NCBI GenBank assembly: GCA_900550105.1
Contig: URQW01000038.1
Span: 1-28,329 of the forward strand
DNA from: an uncultured Pelosinus sp.
Lineage (GTDB): Bacteria; Bacillota; Negativicutes; UMGS1260
Reading direction: 5' to 3'
Length of the DNA stretch: 28,329 nucleotides
Part shown: positions 7,711-15,584 of the stretch, in pieces
Numbering within the stretch: the first letter of the stretch is position 1
Layout: every line of letters starts with the position of its first letter
The notes under the pieces: model-generated
What the model was told of the DNA's origin: nothing
Databases searched by the model: none
The model's input: only the letters and a program-made list of their open reading frames with translations
Position numbers and translations under genes: made by a program

Positions 7711-9309
7711 ATGAGGGAGGAGTCGTTTTTTAAAGGGGCCTTTTATTTAACAGCGGCAGGAATCCTGGTAAAGTTGATGGGCTCAGCAAATCGCATTGTT
7801 CTTTCCAGACTGCTTGGCGGCGAAGGGATTGGCTTATATCAAATGGCCTATCCGATTTATTTGCTGTTTCTAGGGCTTTCATCAGCAGGACTACCTGTAG
7901 CGATTTCTGTTCTTGTAGCCGAACGGACAGCGCTTAGTGATTATGGAGGCGCTCGGAAAATTTTTCGCTTATCGTTTATTTTGCTTATCATTACTGGTTG
8001 TCTTTTCTCATTGCTCTTATACTATGGCGCTTCTTGGCTGATTTCGTGGCAGATTATTCGCGATCAGCGGGCCTATTATGCAATTATTGTCTTAGCTCCT
8101 GCTGTATTTCTCGTTACAGTCATGTCAAGCTACCGCGGCTATTTTCAAGGCTGTCAAACCATGGTTCCCACAGCCTTGTCGCAGGTCGTTGAACAATTTG
8201 TGCGGATTGTGACAATGTTGGGGCTCGTTTTTTTGCTTTTGCCGCAAGGGCTTGCTTATGCGGCAGCTGGCGCTAGTTTTGGCGCTGTTCCGGGAGCGGC
8301 GGCAGGCCTTTTCTTGCTCATCTATTATGATTATCGCTATAAGCATTTTTTTTTACGCGGGCGGATTGGCTTAGGTTGGAAAAGTAAGGAGCAGTTTACT
8401 AGCATAATGGCCCGCTTGATTCGTCTCGCGCTGCCTGTATCGCTGGCTCATATTATTATGCCCATTGTGGCGAGTATTGATTTAATGATTGTGCCGTTAC
8501 GTTTGGAAATGGCAGGCTATACGATTCAACAGGCTACAGAACTGTTTGGGTATTTGGCAGGCATGGCCGTAACACTAATGAACGTGCCAACGATTCTCAC
8601 GGGAGCTTTAGCGGCGAGTCTGGTGCCTGATGTGGCAAGGACAGCAGCGCTTCAGCAAAAAGAGGCGCTAATCGAAAAATTGGAATTGGCGCTGCGATTG
8701 GCTAACTGGATCACTATACCTGCCTCGATGGGCTTGTACTTACTAGCGGGGCCGCTTTCACTGCTGCTTTACGGTACGAATCATGCCGGTCCGGTTACGA
8801 GTATTTTGGCTTGCGGCATTGTGTTTCTTGGTATGCAGCAAGTGACCACTGGAATTTTACAAGGATTAGGTCATACGTTGATTCCTGTGGTCAGTCTTGC
8901 CATTGCCGCCGTAGTAAAAATTTTCTTAAACTACACTCTGACAGCCTTACCTGACTGGGGAATTACCGGTGCAGCTTGGGCTACCGTTGTTGATTTTTTT
9001 GTGGCGTCTATGCTTAATTTGACAGCGTTGCGCCTGTCCCTCCATAGCGCTTGGCCGCTAAAAGGACTTGGCCCTGTTTTGGGAGCTACGCTGTGTATGG
9101 GAGGGACTGTCTTATTTATTTATCATACTGCGATGACAGCACTCTACCATAATGGAGCTGCTGTTGGCGGGGCCATTATGGGCGGAATCGTTGTCTATGT
9201 GGTGACTTTCTTGATTTTGGGAGGATTTTGCCAGACCGATATGGAAAGAATCCCTAAAATCGGTTTACCCCTAAGCCGTATTTTGCACCAATTTACCATA
9301 AGGAGATAA
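7711..9309 (+). CDS. MurJ/SpoVB-type polysaccharide or lipid flippase (YabM-like)
   Basis: The 532-residue polytopic membrane protein has roughly 14 hydrophobic segments and belongs to the MOP/MATE superfamily. The N-terminal segment (FKGAFYLTAAGILVKLMGSA and GGEGIGLYQMAYPIYLLFL) is typical of SpoVB and YabM proteins of spore formers. Members move lipid-linked sugars across the cytoplasmic membrane, and SpoVB acts in spore cortex formation. Position after spoVT and before mazG equals yabM of B. subtilis, so YabM is the nearest match, but function as spoVB or murJ cannot be excluded. The ATG at 7711 follows AAAGGA at 7696-7701. It ends 7 bases before the mazG start, and its last codons contain the mazG ribosome binding site. 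Confidence 0.88.
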   Translation: MREESFFKGAFYLTAAGILVKLMGSANRIVLSRLLGGEGIGLYQMAYPIYLLFLGLSSAGLPVAISVLVAERTALSDYGGARKIFRLSFILLIITGCLFSLLLYYGASWLISWQIIRDQRAYYAIIVLAPAVFLVTVMSSYRGYFQGCQTMVPTALSQVVEQFVRIVTMLGLVFLLLPQGLAYAAAGASFGAVPGAAAGLFLLIYYDYRYKHFFLRGRIGLGWKSKEQFTSIMARLIRLALPVSLAHIIMPIVASIDLMIVPLRLEMAGYTIQQATELFGYLAGMAVTLMNVPTILTGALAASLVPDVARTAALQQKEALIEKLELALRLANWITIPASMGLYLLAGPLSLLLYGTNHAGPVTSILACGIVFLGMQQVTTGILQGLGHTLIPVVSLAIAAVVKIFLNYTLTALPDWGITGAAWATVVDFFVASMLNLTALRLSLHSAWPLKGLGPVLGATLCMGGTVLFIYHTAMTALYHNGAAVGGAIMGGIVVYVVTFLILGGFCQTDMERIPKIGLPLSRILHQFTIRR

Positions 9310-9316
9310 AAACAAA

Positions 9317-10798
9317 TTGCAAAAATTAAGTATACCTTCAGGCACGATCACAGTAGTCGGTTTAGGCGCCGGGCCTTTTGAATATTTAACAGTAGAAACC
9401 TTGGACTATTTGACGCAGGCTACTTCGCTGTATCTTCGTACTGCCATTCATCCGTCCGTGGCTGGATTAAGAAGTCGGGGAATTTCTTTTGAAACTTTTG
9501 ATTCTGCCTATCATACTGGCAGTTCCTTCGAAGCGGTGTACGACAGCATTGTCGCTGCTTGTATTGCTAAGGCCCAGGCTGGAGAAGCTGTTGTCTACGC
9601 TGTACCAGGCAGCCCGCTGGTTGCTGAGCAGACTGTTGTCTTATTGCGTCAGGCGGCAGTTGAGGCTAATATTCCTCTTACTATTTTGCCTGGCATGAGC
9701 TTTTTAGAAGTCTTATACGCCAAACTGGAAATCGACCCATTGGCAGGGCTAGCAATTTTAGATGGAGCAAAACTTGATCTAAATGTTGCCGCAAGCGGGG
9801 CGGCATTAGTTATCTCGCAGGTCTACAATCAGCAAATTGCTTCTGACGTAAAGCTTTCTCTAATGGATTTTTATCCTGACGAGCATCAAGTTATATTTAT
9901 CAGAAATCTTGGACTGCCTGACGAAGAAATTCGTCCTATTTTTCTCTATGAATTGGACAGGCAGCCAGTCATTGATCATTTAACAAGTCTTTATGTTCCG
10001 GCGATTGCCTCGCGGCAGAAGGATTTTTCTCTGACGCCGCTTGTCGATATTATGACAAAATTACGAGCGCAAGATGGTTGTCCCTGGGATATTGAGCAAA
10101 CTCATAGCAGCCTCAGACGTTATATGGTCGAAGAAGTTTATGAAGTGTTGGAAGCGATTGATCAGGAAGATGCCGAACTGTTGTGCGAAGAACTCGGCGA
10201 TTTGCTATTGCAAATTGTCTTTCACGCTCGCGTTGCCGAAGAGTCAGGGGCTTTCTCTATGCAGGATGTAATTGATCAGGTGACAGAGAAAATGGTACGA
10301 CGTCATCCGCATGTATTCGGATCCATATCGGTACAGGATGCCGCTGAGGTTGTATTGAATTGGGATCAAATTAAAAAACTAGAGAAACAAGGCGAACGTC
10401 CATCGCAACTTGACGGCATTCCCGGCGATCTTCCCTCGCTCCTAAAGGCTTATAAATTGCAAGGAAAAGCGAAAAAGGTCGGTTTCGATTGGCCCCATAT
10501 TGATTTTGTTTGGCAGAAAGTGCAGGAAGAATTAGCGGAACTTAAAGAAGCGGTTGCTATGGGCGCTCAGCAGGCCATCGAGGCTGAATTGGGCGATGTT
10601 TTATTTTCGCTAGTCAACTTAGCTCGCTTTTTACAGGTCGAACCTGAGACTGCTTTGAACCGAACGAATCAAAAATTTAAAAGTCGTTTTCAATTTATTG
10701 AAAAAAGACTTGCCGAATCACAGGTTTTATGGGAAAATGTAACACTAGATGAGCTTGATTTGCTTTGGGAAGAAGCTAAGAAGAAAGAAAAACGCTAA
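9317..10798 (+). CDS. mazG: Bifunctional methylase-domain/MazG nucleotide pyrophosphohydrolase (YabN)
   Basis: This 493-residue fusion has an N-terminal tetrapyrrole-methylase-like domain (about 10-220, starting TVVGLGAGPFEYLT, with YAVPGSPLVAEQTV). It is followed by MazG (about 235-490). The first MazG repeat has CPWDIEQTHSSLRRYMVEE with the EExxE and ELGDLLLQIVFHA metal-binding motifs. The second has EELAELKEA and ELGDVLFSLVNLAR. MazG hydrolyses NTPs to NMPs and removes damaged nucleotides. The same fusion, YabN, sits at this place in B. subtilis. The start is TTG at 9317. The ribosome binding site AGGAGA (9301-9306) lies in the end of the flippase gene, so translational coupling is likely. 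Confidence 0.95.
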   Translation: MQKLSIPSGTITVVGLGAGPFEYLTVETLDYLTQATSLYLRTAIHPSVAGLRSRGISFETFDSAYHTGSSFEAVYDSIVAACIAKAQAGEAVVYAVPGSPLVAEQTVVLLRQAAVEANIPLTILPGMSFLEVLYAKLEIDPLAGLAILDGAKLDLNVAASGAALVISQVYNQQIASDVKLSLMDFYPDEHQVIFIRNLGLPDEEIRPIFLYELDRQPVIDHLTSLYVPAIASRQKDFSLTPLVDIMTKLRAQDGCPWDIEQTHSSLRRYMVEEVYEVLEAIDQEDAELLCEELGDLLLQIVFHARVAEESGAFSMQDVIDQVTEKMVRRHPHVFGSISVQDAAEVVLNWDQIKKLEKQGERPSQLDGIPGDLPSLLKAYKLQGKAKKVGFDWPHIDFVWQKVQEELAELKEAVAMGAQQAIEAELGDVLFSLVNLARFLQVEPETALNRTNQKFKSRFQFIEKRLAESQVLWENVTLDELDLLWEEAKKKEKR

Positions 10799-10899
10799 AA
10801 ACCAGGACTTATCGGCACTTTTTTAATTTTAAAGAAGGAATAAAAACAGAAAGAGCGAATAATGCTAGACGTAAGCTCTACGTTAAGGAGGAAGATTTT

Positions 10900-11175
10900 G
10901 TGAATAAAACTGAACTTGTAGCGAGTGTAGCGGAAAAAGCCGGTATAACAAAAAAAGATGCGGAGAAAGCTTTGAATGCAGTATTTGAAAGTATTGAAGG
11001 TGCTCTGCAGGCTAACGACAAAGTACAAATTATCGGTTTTGGTACTTTCGAAGTAAAAGCAAGAGAAGAAAGAAAAGGCCGTAACCCGCAGACTGGTGAT
11101 GAAATTACGATCCCTGCTTCGAAAACTCCGGTATTTAAAGCTGGTAAAGGCTTAAAAGATCTGGTAAATCAATAA
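10900..11175 (+). CDS. hup: HU family DNA-binding protein
   Basis: The 91-residue protein is the standard length for HU. It starts MNKTELVASVAEKAGITKKD, has the GFGTFEVKAREERKGRNP arm signature and ends KAGKGLKDLVNQ. HU bends DNA and compacts the nucleoid. The start is GTG at 10900, set by AAGGAGGA at 10885-10892. The gene is separated from mazG by 101 bases and ends at its own terminator, so it may be a single-gene unit. In B. subtilis a small S4-domain gene (yabO, now rqcP) is at this site in the order, and it is missing here. Confidence 0.97.
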   Translation: MNKTELVASVAEKAGITKKDAEKALNAVFESIEGALQANDKVQIIGFGTFEVKAREERKGRNPQTGDEITIPASKTPVFKAGKGLKDLVNQ

Positions 11176-11198
11176 GAATAGTTTTCCCTGCTACATAG

Positions 11199-11227
11199 AA
11201 AACCAGGTTGCTAAAAACCTGGTTTTT
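11199..11227 (+). terminator. Intrinsic terminator after HU gene
   Basis: An 11-bp stem (11199-11209 with 11216-11226) with the 6-base loop GCTAAA is followed by a T-run. It isolates the HU gene from the phosphate block downstream. Confidence 0.88.
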
Positions 11228-11246
11228 ATTTATTCTAATAGTAAAG

Positions 11247-11269
11247 CAGTTTGAAATGAAATCAAACTG
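11247..11269. repeat. 8-bp inverted repeat upstream of the response regulator gene
   Basis: CAGTTTGA (11247-11254) and TCAAACTG (11262-11269) form a perfect dyad with a 7-base spacer, 29 bases before the start codon. There is no T-run, so it is not a terminator. It may be an operator or a leader hairpin. Confidence 0.4.
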
Positions 11270-11298
11270 AAGAAAAGAATGCTGCAGGAGCGTGGAAT

Positions 11299-11991
11299 AT
11301 GGCCGGTAAAATTCTAATTGTTGATGATGAAGAAAATATTCGGGAATTGGTAAAGTATAATTTGGAGCGATCTGGTTTTTTAACGGTGGAATGCGGCGAT
11401 GGTCTAGCGGCTTTAGAACTCGTTAAAAAAGAAAAACCAAATTTAGTGCTACTTGATTTGATGTTGCCAAGCCTAGACGGCTTGGAGGTCTGTCGTGCCT
11501 TAAAACAAAATCAAGATACAACGGCGATTCCGATTATTATGCTGACAGCAAAAGACGAAGAAGTCGATAAGGTATTGGGACTGGAACTCGGGGCCGACGA
11601 TTATTTGACGAAGCCCTTTAGCGCTCGCGAACTAATAGCGCGGATTAAGGCGGTATTGCGTCGCAGCGGGAAAGAGCCAGCCGCATCAGGCGAACTAGCT
11701 GTTGGTAAGCTACGGCTTAATTTTACGCGCTATGAAGCGTTTTTAGGTGATGAAAAACTGGAGCTTACGCCGAAAGAGTACGAGCTCTTAAAATTGTTTA
11801 TTACGAATATCGGCAAGGTCTATACAAGAGAGCAATTGCTCGAAAAAGTATGGGGCTATGAATATTTTGGCGATACGCGGACCGTCGATGTGCATGTGCG
11901 TCACTTGCGGGCGAAACTAGTGAAAGAGCCAGAAGTGGCTGAAGCTATTGAAACGGTACGAGGCGTAGGCTACCGTCTAAGTGAACTTTAA
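11299..11991 (+). CDS. phoP: Phosphate response regulator, OmpR/PhoB family
   Basis: The 230-residue protein has a receiver domain (about 1-120) with the acidic pair in VDDEEN, the phosphate-accepting Asp in LLDLMLP (D53), the MLTAKD Thr and the TKPFS Lys. A C-terminal OmpR-type winged helix (about 130-230) follows, with ELTPKEYELLKLF and DTRTVDVHVRHLRAKL. It should bind the TTAACA-type direct repeats found before pstB, the EAL-GGDEF gene, pstS and pstC. The ATG at 11299 follows AGGAG at 11286-11290. The likely partner kinase gene is not adjacent: it lies beyond pstB-phoU on the opposite strand. The stop codon lies in the first PhoP-type hexamer of the pstB promoter. The assignment to phosphate control rests on context; the family alone is broad. 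Confidence 0.9.
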   Translation: MAGKILIVDDEENIRELVKYNLERSGFLTVECGDGLAALELVKKEKPNLVLLDLMLPSLDGLEVCRALKQNQDTTAIPIIMLTAKDEEVDKVLGLELGADDYLTKPFSARELIARIKAVLRRSGKEPAASGELAVGKLRLNFTRYEAFLGDEKLELTPKEYELLKLFITNIGKVYTREQLLEKVWGYEYFGDTRTVDVHVRHLRAKLVKEPEVAEAIETVRGVGYRLSEL

Positions 11992-12041
11992 CAAAAGTTA
12001 ATCTTTTCTTAACAATAAACGGACCCTTTCTGTGGTATAGT
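11988..12041 (+). promoter_or_regulatory. PhoP-box promoter of pstB-phoU
   Basis: Three direct hexamers, TTAACA (11988), TTAATC (11998) and TTAACA (12009), lie 10 and 11 bases apart. They are followed after 21 bases by TATAGT (12036-12041) with an extended-10 TG before it. This is the Gram-positive PhoP-box arrangement, in which the activator replaces a -35 element. The first hexamer covers the stop codon of the regulator gene. Confidence 0.85.
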
Positions 12042-12070
12042 GCTAAACAGATACGACAGGAGGTCTGACT

Positions 12071-12850
12071 ATGGAATTCACGAATGAATCAGGCATTCAA
12101 AAGAAAATACAAGTCAATAAATTGAAATTATATTATGGGCAGTCGCTGGCGTTAAAAAAAGTTTCGCTCGACGTTCAAGCAAACAGTGTAGTGGCTTTGA
12201 TTGGTCCTTCCGGCTGTGGTAAGTCCACTTTTCTGAAAACCTTGAACCGAATGAATGATTTAGTCAGTGGCGTACGCATCGAAGGCGATATTCTGCTTGA
12301 TGGCGAGAATATTTTTCATCCCAGCGTCGATGTGGTTATGCTAAGAAAACGCGTGGGGATGGTTTTTCAACGTCCCAATCCTTTTCCTATGTCGATTTAT
12401 GAAAATATTGCCTATGGACCACGGATTCATGGTATTAATGATAAAGCACGACTTGATGAACTTGTAGAACGCAGCTTAAAAGGCGCTGCTCTTTGGGAAG
12501 AAGTAAAAGATCGTCTCGATCAGTCCGCCATGGGCATGTCTGGCGGTCAGCAGCAACGTCTTTGTATTGCTAGACTTCTCGCAGTAGAACCAGAAGTTCT
12601 GCTTATGGATGAACCTTGTTCCGCCCTTGATCCGATTTCCACAATGAAGATTGAGGAACTTGTCACTGAGCTGAAAGCGAAATATACGATTGTTATGGTC
12701 ACCCATAACATGCAGCAGGCTGCTAGGGTATCTGATTATACTGCTTTCTTTTTAAACGGAGAGTTAGTAGAACATGAGCAGACTGACGCGATCTTTACAC
12801 GGCCTCAGGATAAGCGGACAGAAGACTATATTACGGGCCGGTTCGGTTAA
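12071..12850 (+). CDS. pstB: Phosphate ABC transporter ATP-binding protein PstB
   Basis: The 259-residue ATPase powers the high-affinity phosphate importer together with PstS, PstC and PstA. Walker A is GPSGCGKST (about 45-53), the Q-loop is in VFQRPNPFPMS, the signature is MSGGQQQRL, Walker B is LLMDEP, and the switch His is in VTHNMQQA. The phrase FQRPNPFPMSIYENIAYG is typical of PstB among ABC ATPases. The start ATG at 12071 follows AGGAGG at 12058-12063. It is the first gene of a pstB-phoU unit with its own PhoP-type promoter and is encoded about 5 kb before pstSCA, an unusual split. Confidence 0.98.
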   Translation: MEFTNESGIQKKIQVNKLKLYYGQSLALKKVSLDVQANSVVALIGPSGCGKSTFLKTLNRMNDLVSGVRIEGDILLDGENIFHPSVDVVMLRKRVGMVFQRPNPFPMSIYENIAYGPRIHGINDKARLDELVERSLKGAALWEEVKDRLDQSAMGMSGGQQQRLCIARLLAVEPEVLLMDEPCSALDPISTMKIEELVTELKAKYTIVMVTHNMQQAARVSDYTAFFLNGELVEHEQTDAIFTRPQDKRTEDYITGRFG

Positions 12851-12873
12851 GCCAGGAGAAGGGAGAGTTACAA

Positions 12874-13533
12874 ATGACTACAAGAGAAAATTACAGTCAT
12901 GCTTTAGAGGATTTGCGCCAAGATATTATGGATATGGGCAATAAAGTACAGGATTCAATTATCCGTTCGGTGGAAGCTTTGTCTAAACAGGATCTTGCTT
13001 TGGCGCGTCAAGTGATTGACAGCGATGATATCATTGACGAATTGGAAGAGAAGATTGAAGATAAATGCATGGTGCTGATTGCCAGGCAACAGCCATTAGC
13101 CAAAGATCTACGGGTGATTGGTACTGGCTTGAAAATCGTAACTGATTTGGAGCGAATGGGAGACCACGCCACAGATATTGCTGAGATTGCGCTTCGAATT
13201 GGCGATCAAGAACTGATTAAACCGCTTGTCGATATTCCGTTTATGGCGGAAGTCGCGGAAAAAATGCTACAGGACTCGCTAACCTCTTATGTGAATTTAG
13301 ATATTACCTTAGCAGAAAAAGTATGTATGGACGATGATGAAGTCGATCATATTTATAATCGACTCTTTCGGGAACTGCTAACCTATATGATGGAAGATCC
13401 TCATACGATTTCTCAGGCGACGCAGTTGCTCTTTGTAGCTCGCTACATTGAACGAATTGCGGACCATGCAACAAATATTGCTGAATGGACAATCTATTTG
13501 GCTACAGGCCAGCGGTGCCGAAAGTTTGAATAA
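12874..13533 (+). CDS. phoU: Phosphate transport/signalling regulator PhoU
   Basis: The 219-residue all-helical protein is full length for PhoU. Both metal-binding repeats are visible: DLERMGDHATDIAE (about 90-103) and RYIERIADHATNIAE (about 190-204). PhoU links the Pst transporter to the PhoR kinase and prevents excess phosphate uptake. It begins 23 bases after pstB with GGAGAAGGGAGAG as ribosome binding region, so it is co-transcribed with pstB. It ends at a long hairpin shared with the convergent kinase gene. Confidence 0.97.
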   Translation: MTTRENYSHALEDLRQDIMDMGNKVQDSIIRSVEALSKQDLALARQVIDSDDIIDELEEKIEDKCMVLIARQQPLAKDLRVIGTGLKIVTDLERMGDHATDIAEIALRIGDQELIKPLVDIPFMAEVAEKMLQDSLTSYVNLDITLAEKVCMDDDEVDHIYNRLFRELLTYMMEDPHTISQATQLLFVARYIERIADHATNIAEWTIYLATGQRCRKFE

Positions 13534-13559
13534 ATAAGTTGTTTATAACAACTAAAAAC

Positions 13560-13608
13560 AAAAAGGAATGTACTTTCGAAAGGGGAATCGAAAGTACATT
13601 CCTTTTTT
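13560..13608. terminator. Bidirectional terminator between convergent phoU and phoR
   Basis: A 20-bp perfect stem (13560-13579 with 13588-13607) has the 8-base loop AAGGGGAA. An A-run begins and a T-run ends the structure, so it can stop transcription from both sides. It is the longest perfect stem noticed in the window. Confidence 0.92.
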
Positions 13609-13626
13609 ATTTTTATAAAACTTTAT

Positions 13627-15417
13627 TTAGCCAAAATGAATGGCTGTGGGAATGGTAACAGTAAATGTGGTACCTTTATCGATTTCACTTGTTACGGTAA
13701 TGGTACCGCCAATCATTTCTACAATCATTTTTACAATGGAAAGACCTAGTCCAGTGCCACCAGCTGTACGAGCTCTGGCCCGGTCAACGCGATAAAAGCG
13801 GTCAAAAATATAAGGCAGGTCTTTGGCGGGGATGCCAATTCCAGTATCCTTCACGGTAATAATGGCAGACTTGCCTTGTTCGCTGCAAGTAAGATAGACT
13901 TTGCCGCCTTCAGGTGTATATTTTGCGCTGTTTTCTAGCAGGTTTGTCACGATTTGTTTGATCCAATCGGCTGAGGCGGTTACAAAGATGGGATGGGGTG
14001 GCAGCGTTACAGTAAAGTCAATTTTCTTATCTTGCCAGTAAGGCAGGAGATTTTCGGCAGTACTTTTTAAAATTGGCGATAAGGCGACAGGATCAGAGAC
14101 GGTTTTAGGCTGATCTGGCTGGCGGTTTAATCTGGCTAGTTGCAGCAGATCTTTTATGAGACGAGTCATTCGCTCTGATTCGTTAAAAATGATTGTAAGA
14201 AACTTTTGTCGTAAGCTGGGACTTTCCATGGCGCCATCCAGGAGTGTTTCGGCAAAGCCTTTTATTGCTGTAAGCGGCGTAGCCAGTTCGTGAGAGGCAT
14301 TGGCGACAAAATCAGCTTGGCGGTCATTGAGTTCCTGTAGGGCCGTAATATCATGAAATACAGCCAGGACTGCTGTAATATCTTGATGATTTTCCTGAAT
14401 CGGTACAAGCGAGACTTGATAAATTTGTCGGGAGACATCGCTTTGCCGTTTTAGGTCAATGATCTGGTTTTCGCCAGAAGAAATGCTTTTTTGCAAGGCC
14501 TTATCAAGCTGGCTTTTACCAATGACATTCATGTTATGTTGACCAATCATTTTTTCCGTGATCGAAAAGTTAAGTGTAGCCATTTTATTGGCTGATACCA
14601 CTTTGCCATATTTATCAAACATGATCACACCGTTGTCCATGTGTTCTAAAATCAGTTCTAATTTATTTTTTTCTGCAATCGTTTCGGTGATTTTATCCTC
14701 TAGATTCGAAGTGAGATGATTAATGGCATGAGCGAGTACTTCAAGTTCGTCGCCTGTTTTTAAATATACGCGGGCTTCAAGTTTTCCATCGGCAATTTCC
14801 CGAGCTGTTTCCGCAATTTCTTCTAGGGGTTCAGTATATTTACGGGCCAGCCGTAGACTCAAAGCAATCGCGAGAAGAAAGGCAAAGAAAAAGGCTGCCA
14901 GCATAGCGTTACGAATTTTTTGAAAGCCTTCTTCAATGTGCGATAAACTCGTAGCGATGCGAATGGCTGCAATGAGCTCACGGTCATTATAGACGGGGAT
15001 AGCCATATAGAGGAGATTTTCTTCTGTTGTATCACTGAAGCGAATTGACATGCCAGCCGCTCCTGATAGAGCAGATTGAACTTCTGGTCGATTCAGATGA
15101 TTCTCCATTAACACGGGATTAGCGGAAGAGTCGGCAAGGGGAGCTCCCTGTTGGTCAATGACGGTAATCCGCATCTTAATTTTACTGCCTAGGTCTTTTA
15201 CTTTATTGTCGATATTGTTGCGGCGCAAGGCGTCGGAAAGCTCGTCATGGAGCAATTCTTCAATAATTTGACACTCTACCTGCATAGTAGCCTTTAGCGC
15301 ATTGAGATCATGATTATAAAAATACCATAAAACATAACTGCCAGTGAGAAAGAGTGATAAAAAAATCATAATAAAAAAAGCAAAGATGAGGCGAGTGCGA
15401 ATGCCTAAGCGAAACAT
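13627..15417 (-). CDS. phoR: Phosphate sensor histidine kinase PhoR-type
   Basis: This 596-residue kinase has TM1 (about 9-32), an extracytoplasmic sensor region (about 33-168), TM2 (about 170-190), HAMP (about 190-243) and PAS (about 255-360). The HisKA domain carries the phosphorylated His in ASHELATPLTAIKG (H376). The ATPase domain has NLLENSAKYTPEGG, DTGIGIP and GGTGLGLSIVK. This architecture and length match B. subtilis PhoR. It is oriented against the regulator and pst genes, convergent with phoU. It is divergent from the EAL-CBS-GGDEF gene, with three PhoP-type hexamers in the shared 150-bp region. The start ATG at 15415-15417 (minus strand) has a GAGGGGG-type ribosome binding site. 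Partnership with the regulator at 11299 is inferred from context. Confidence 0.92.
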   Translation of the reverse strand: MFRLGIRTRLIFAFFIMIFLSLFLTGSYVLWYFYNHDLNALKATMQVECQIIEELLHDELSDALRRNNIDNKVKDLGSKIKMRITVIDQQGAPLADSSANPVLMENHLNRPEVQSALSGAAGMSIRFSDTTEENLLYMAIPVYNDRELIAAIRIATSLSHIEEGFQKIRNAMLAAFFFAFLLAIALSLRLARKYTEPLEEIAETAREIADGKLEARVYLKTGDELEVLAHAINHLTSNLEDKITETIAEKNKLELILEHMDNGVIMFDKYGKVVSANKMATLNFSITEKMIGQHNMNVIGKSQLDKALQKSISSGENQIIDLKRQSDVSRQIYQVSLVPIQENHQDITAVLAVFHDITALQELNDRQADFVANASHELATPLTAIKGFAETLLDGAMESPSLRQKFLTIIFNESERMTRLIKDLLQLARLNRQPDQPKTVSDPVALSPILKSTAENLLPYWQDKKIDFTVTLPPHPIFVTASADWIKQIVTNLLENSAKYTPEGGKVYLTCSEQGKSAIITVKDTGIGIPAKDLPYIFDRFYRVDRARARTAGGTGLGLSIVKMIVEMIGGTITVTSEIDKGTTFTVTIPTAIHFG

Positions 15418-15452
15418 GAGAATCCCCCTCGGTATACTCTTATTCTTTTTTC

Positions 15453-15458
15453 ATTATA
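15453..15458 (-). promoter_or_regulatory. Candidate -10 box of the phoR-type kinase gene
   Basis: On the minus strand TATAAT lies 35 bases upstream of the start codon. The -35 region is poor. The PhoP-type hexamers at 15488-15515 lie 29-57 bases further upstream, so autoregulation by the response regulator is possible. Confidence 0.5.
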
Positions 15459-15487
15459 CAGGATGCCTTTTCTTCTTAGTAGCGATC

Positions 15488-15541
15488 TTAATTAAATTTT
15501 AATGATTCATTAACAATAAGAGCTGAAAAACACAGTATGAT
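15488..15541 (+). promoter_or_regulatory. PhoP-box promoter of the EAL-CBS-GGDEF gene
   Basis: TTAATT (15488), TTAATG (15499) and TTAACA (15510) are spaced by exactly 11 bp. After 20 bases comes TATGAT (15536-15541). The arrangement is the same as before pstS and pstC. The gene start is 43 bases downstream. Confidence 0.82.
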
Positions 15542-15584
15542 GAAACAAATAGAGCCATAAGGGAAAATAATGAGGTGGAAAAGG

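Noticed and set aside
10869..10883. Hairpin ACGTA/TACGT before the HU gene
   Set aside because: Five base pairs only; expected by chance.
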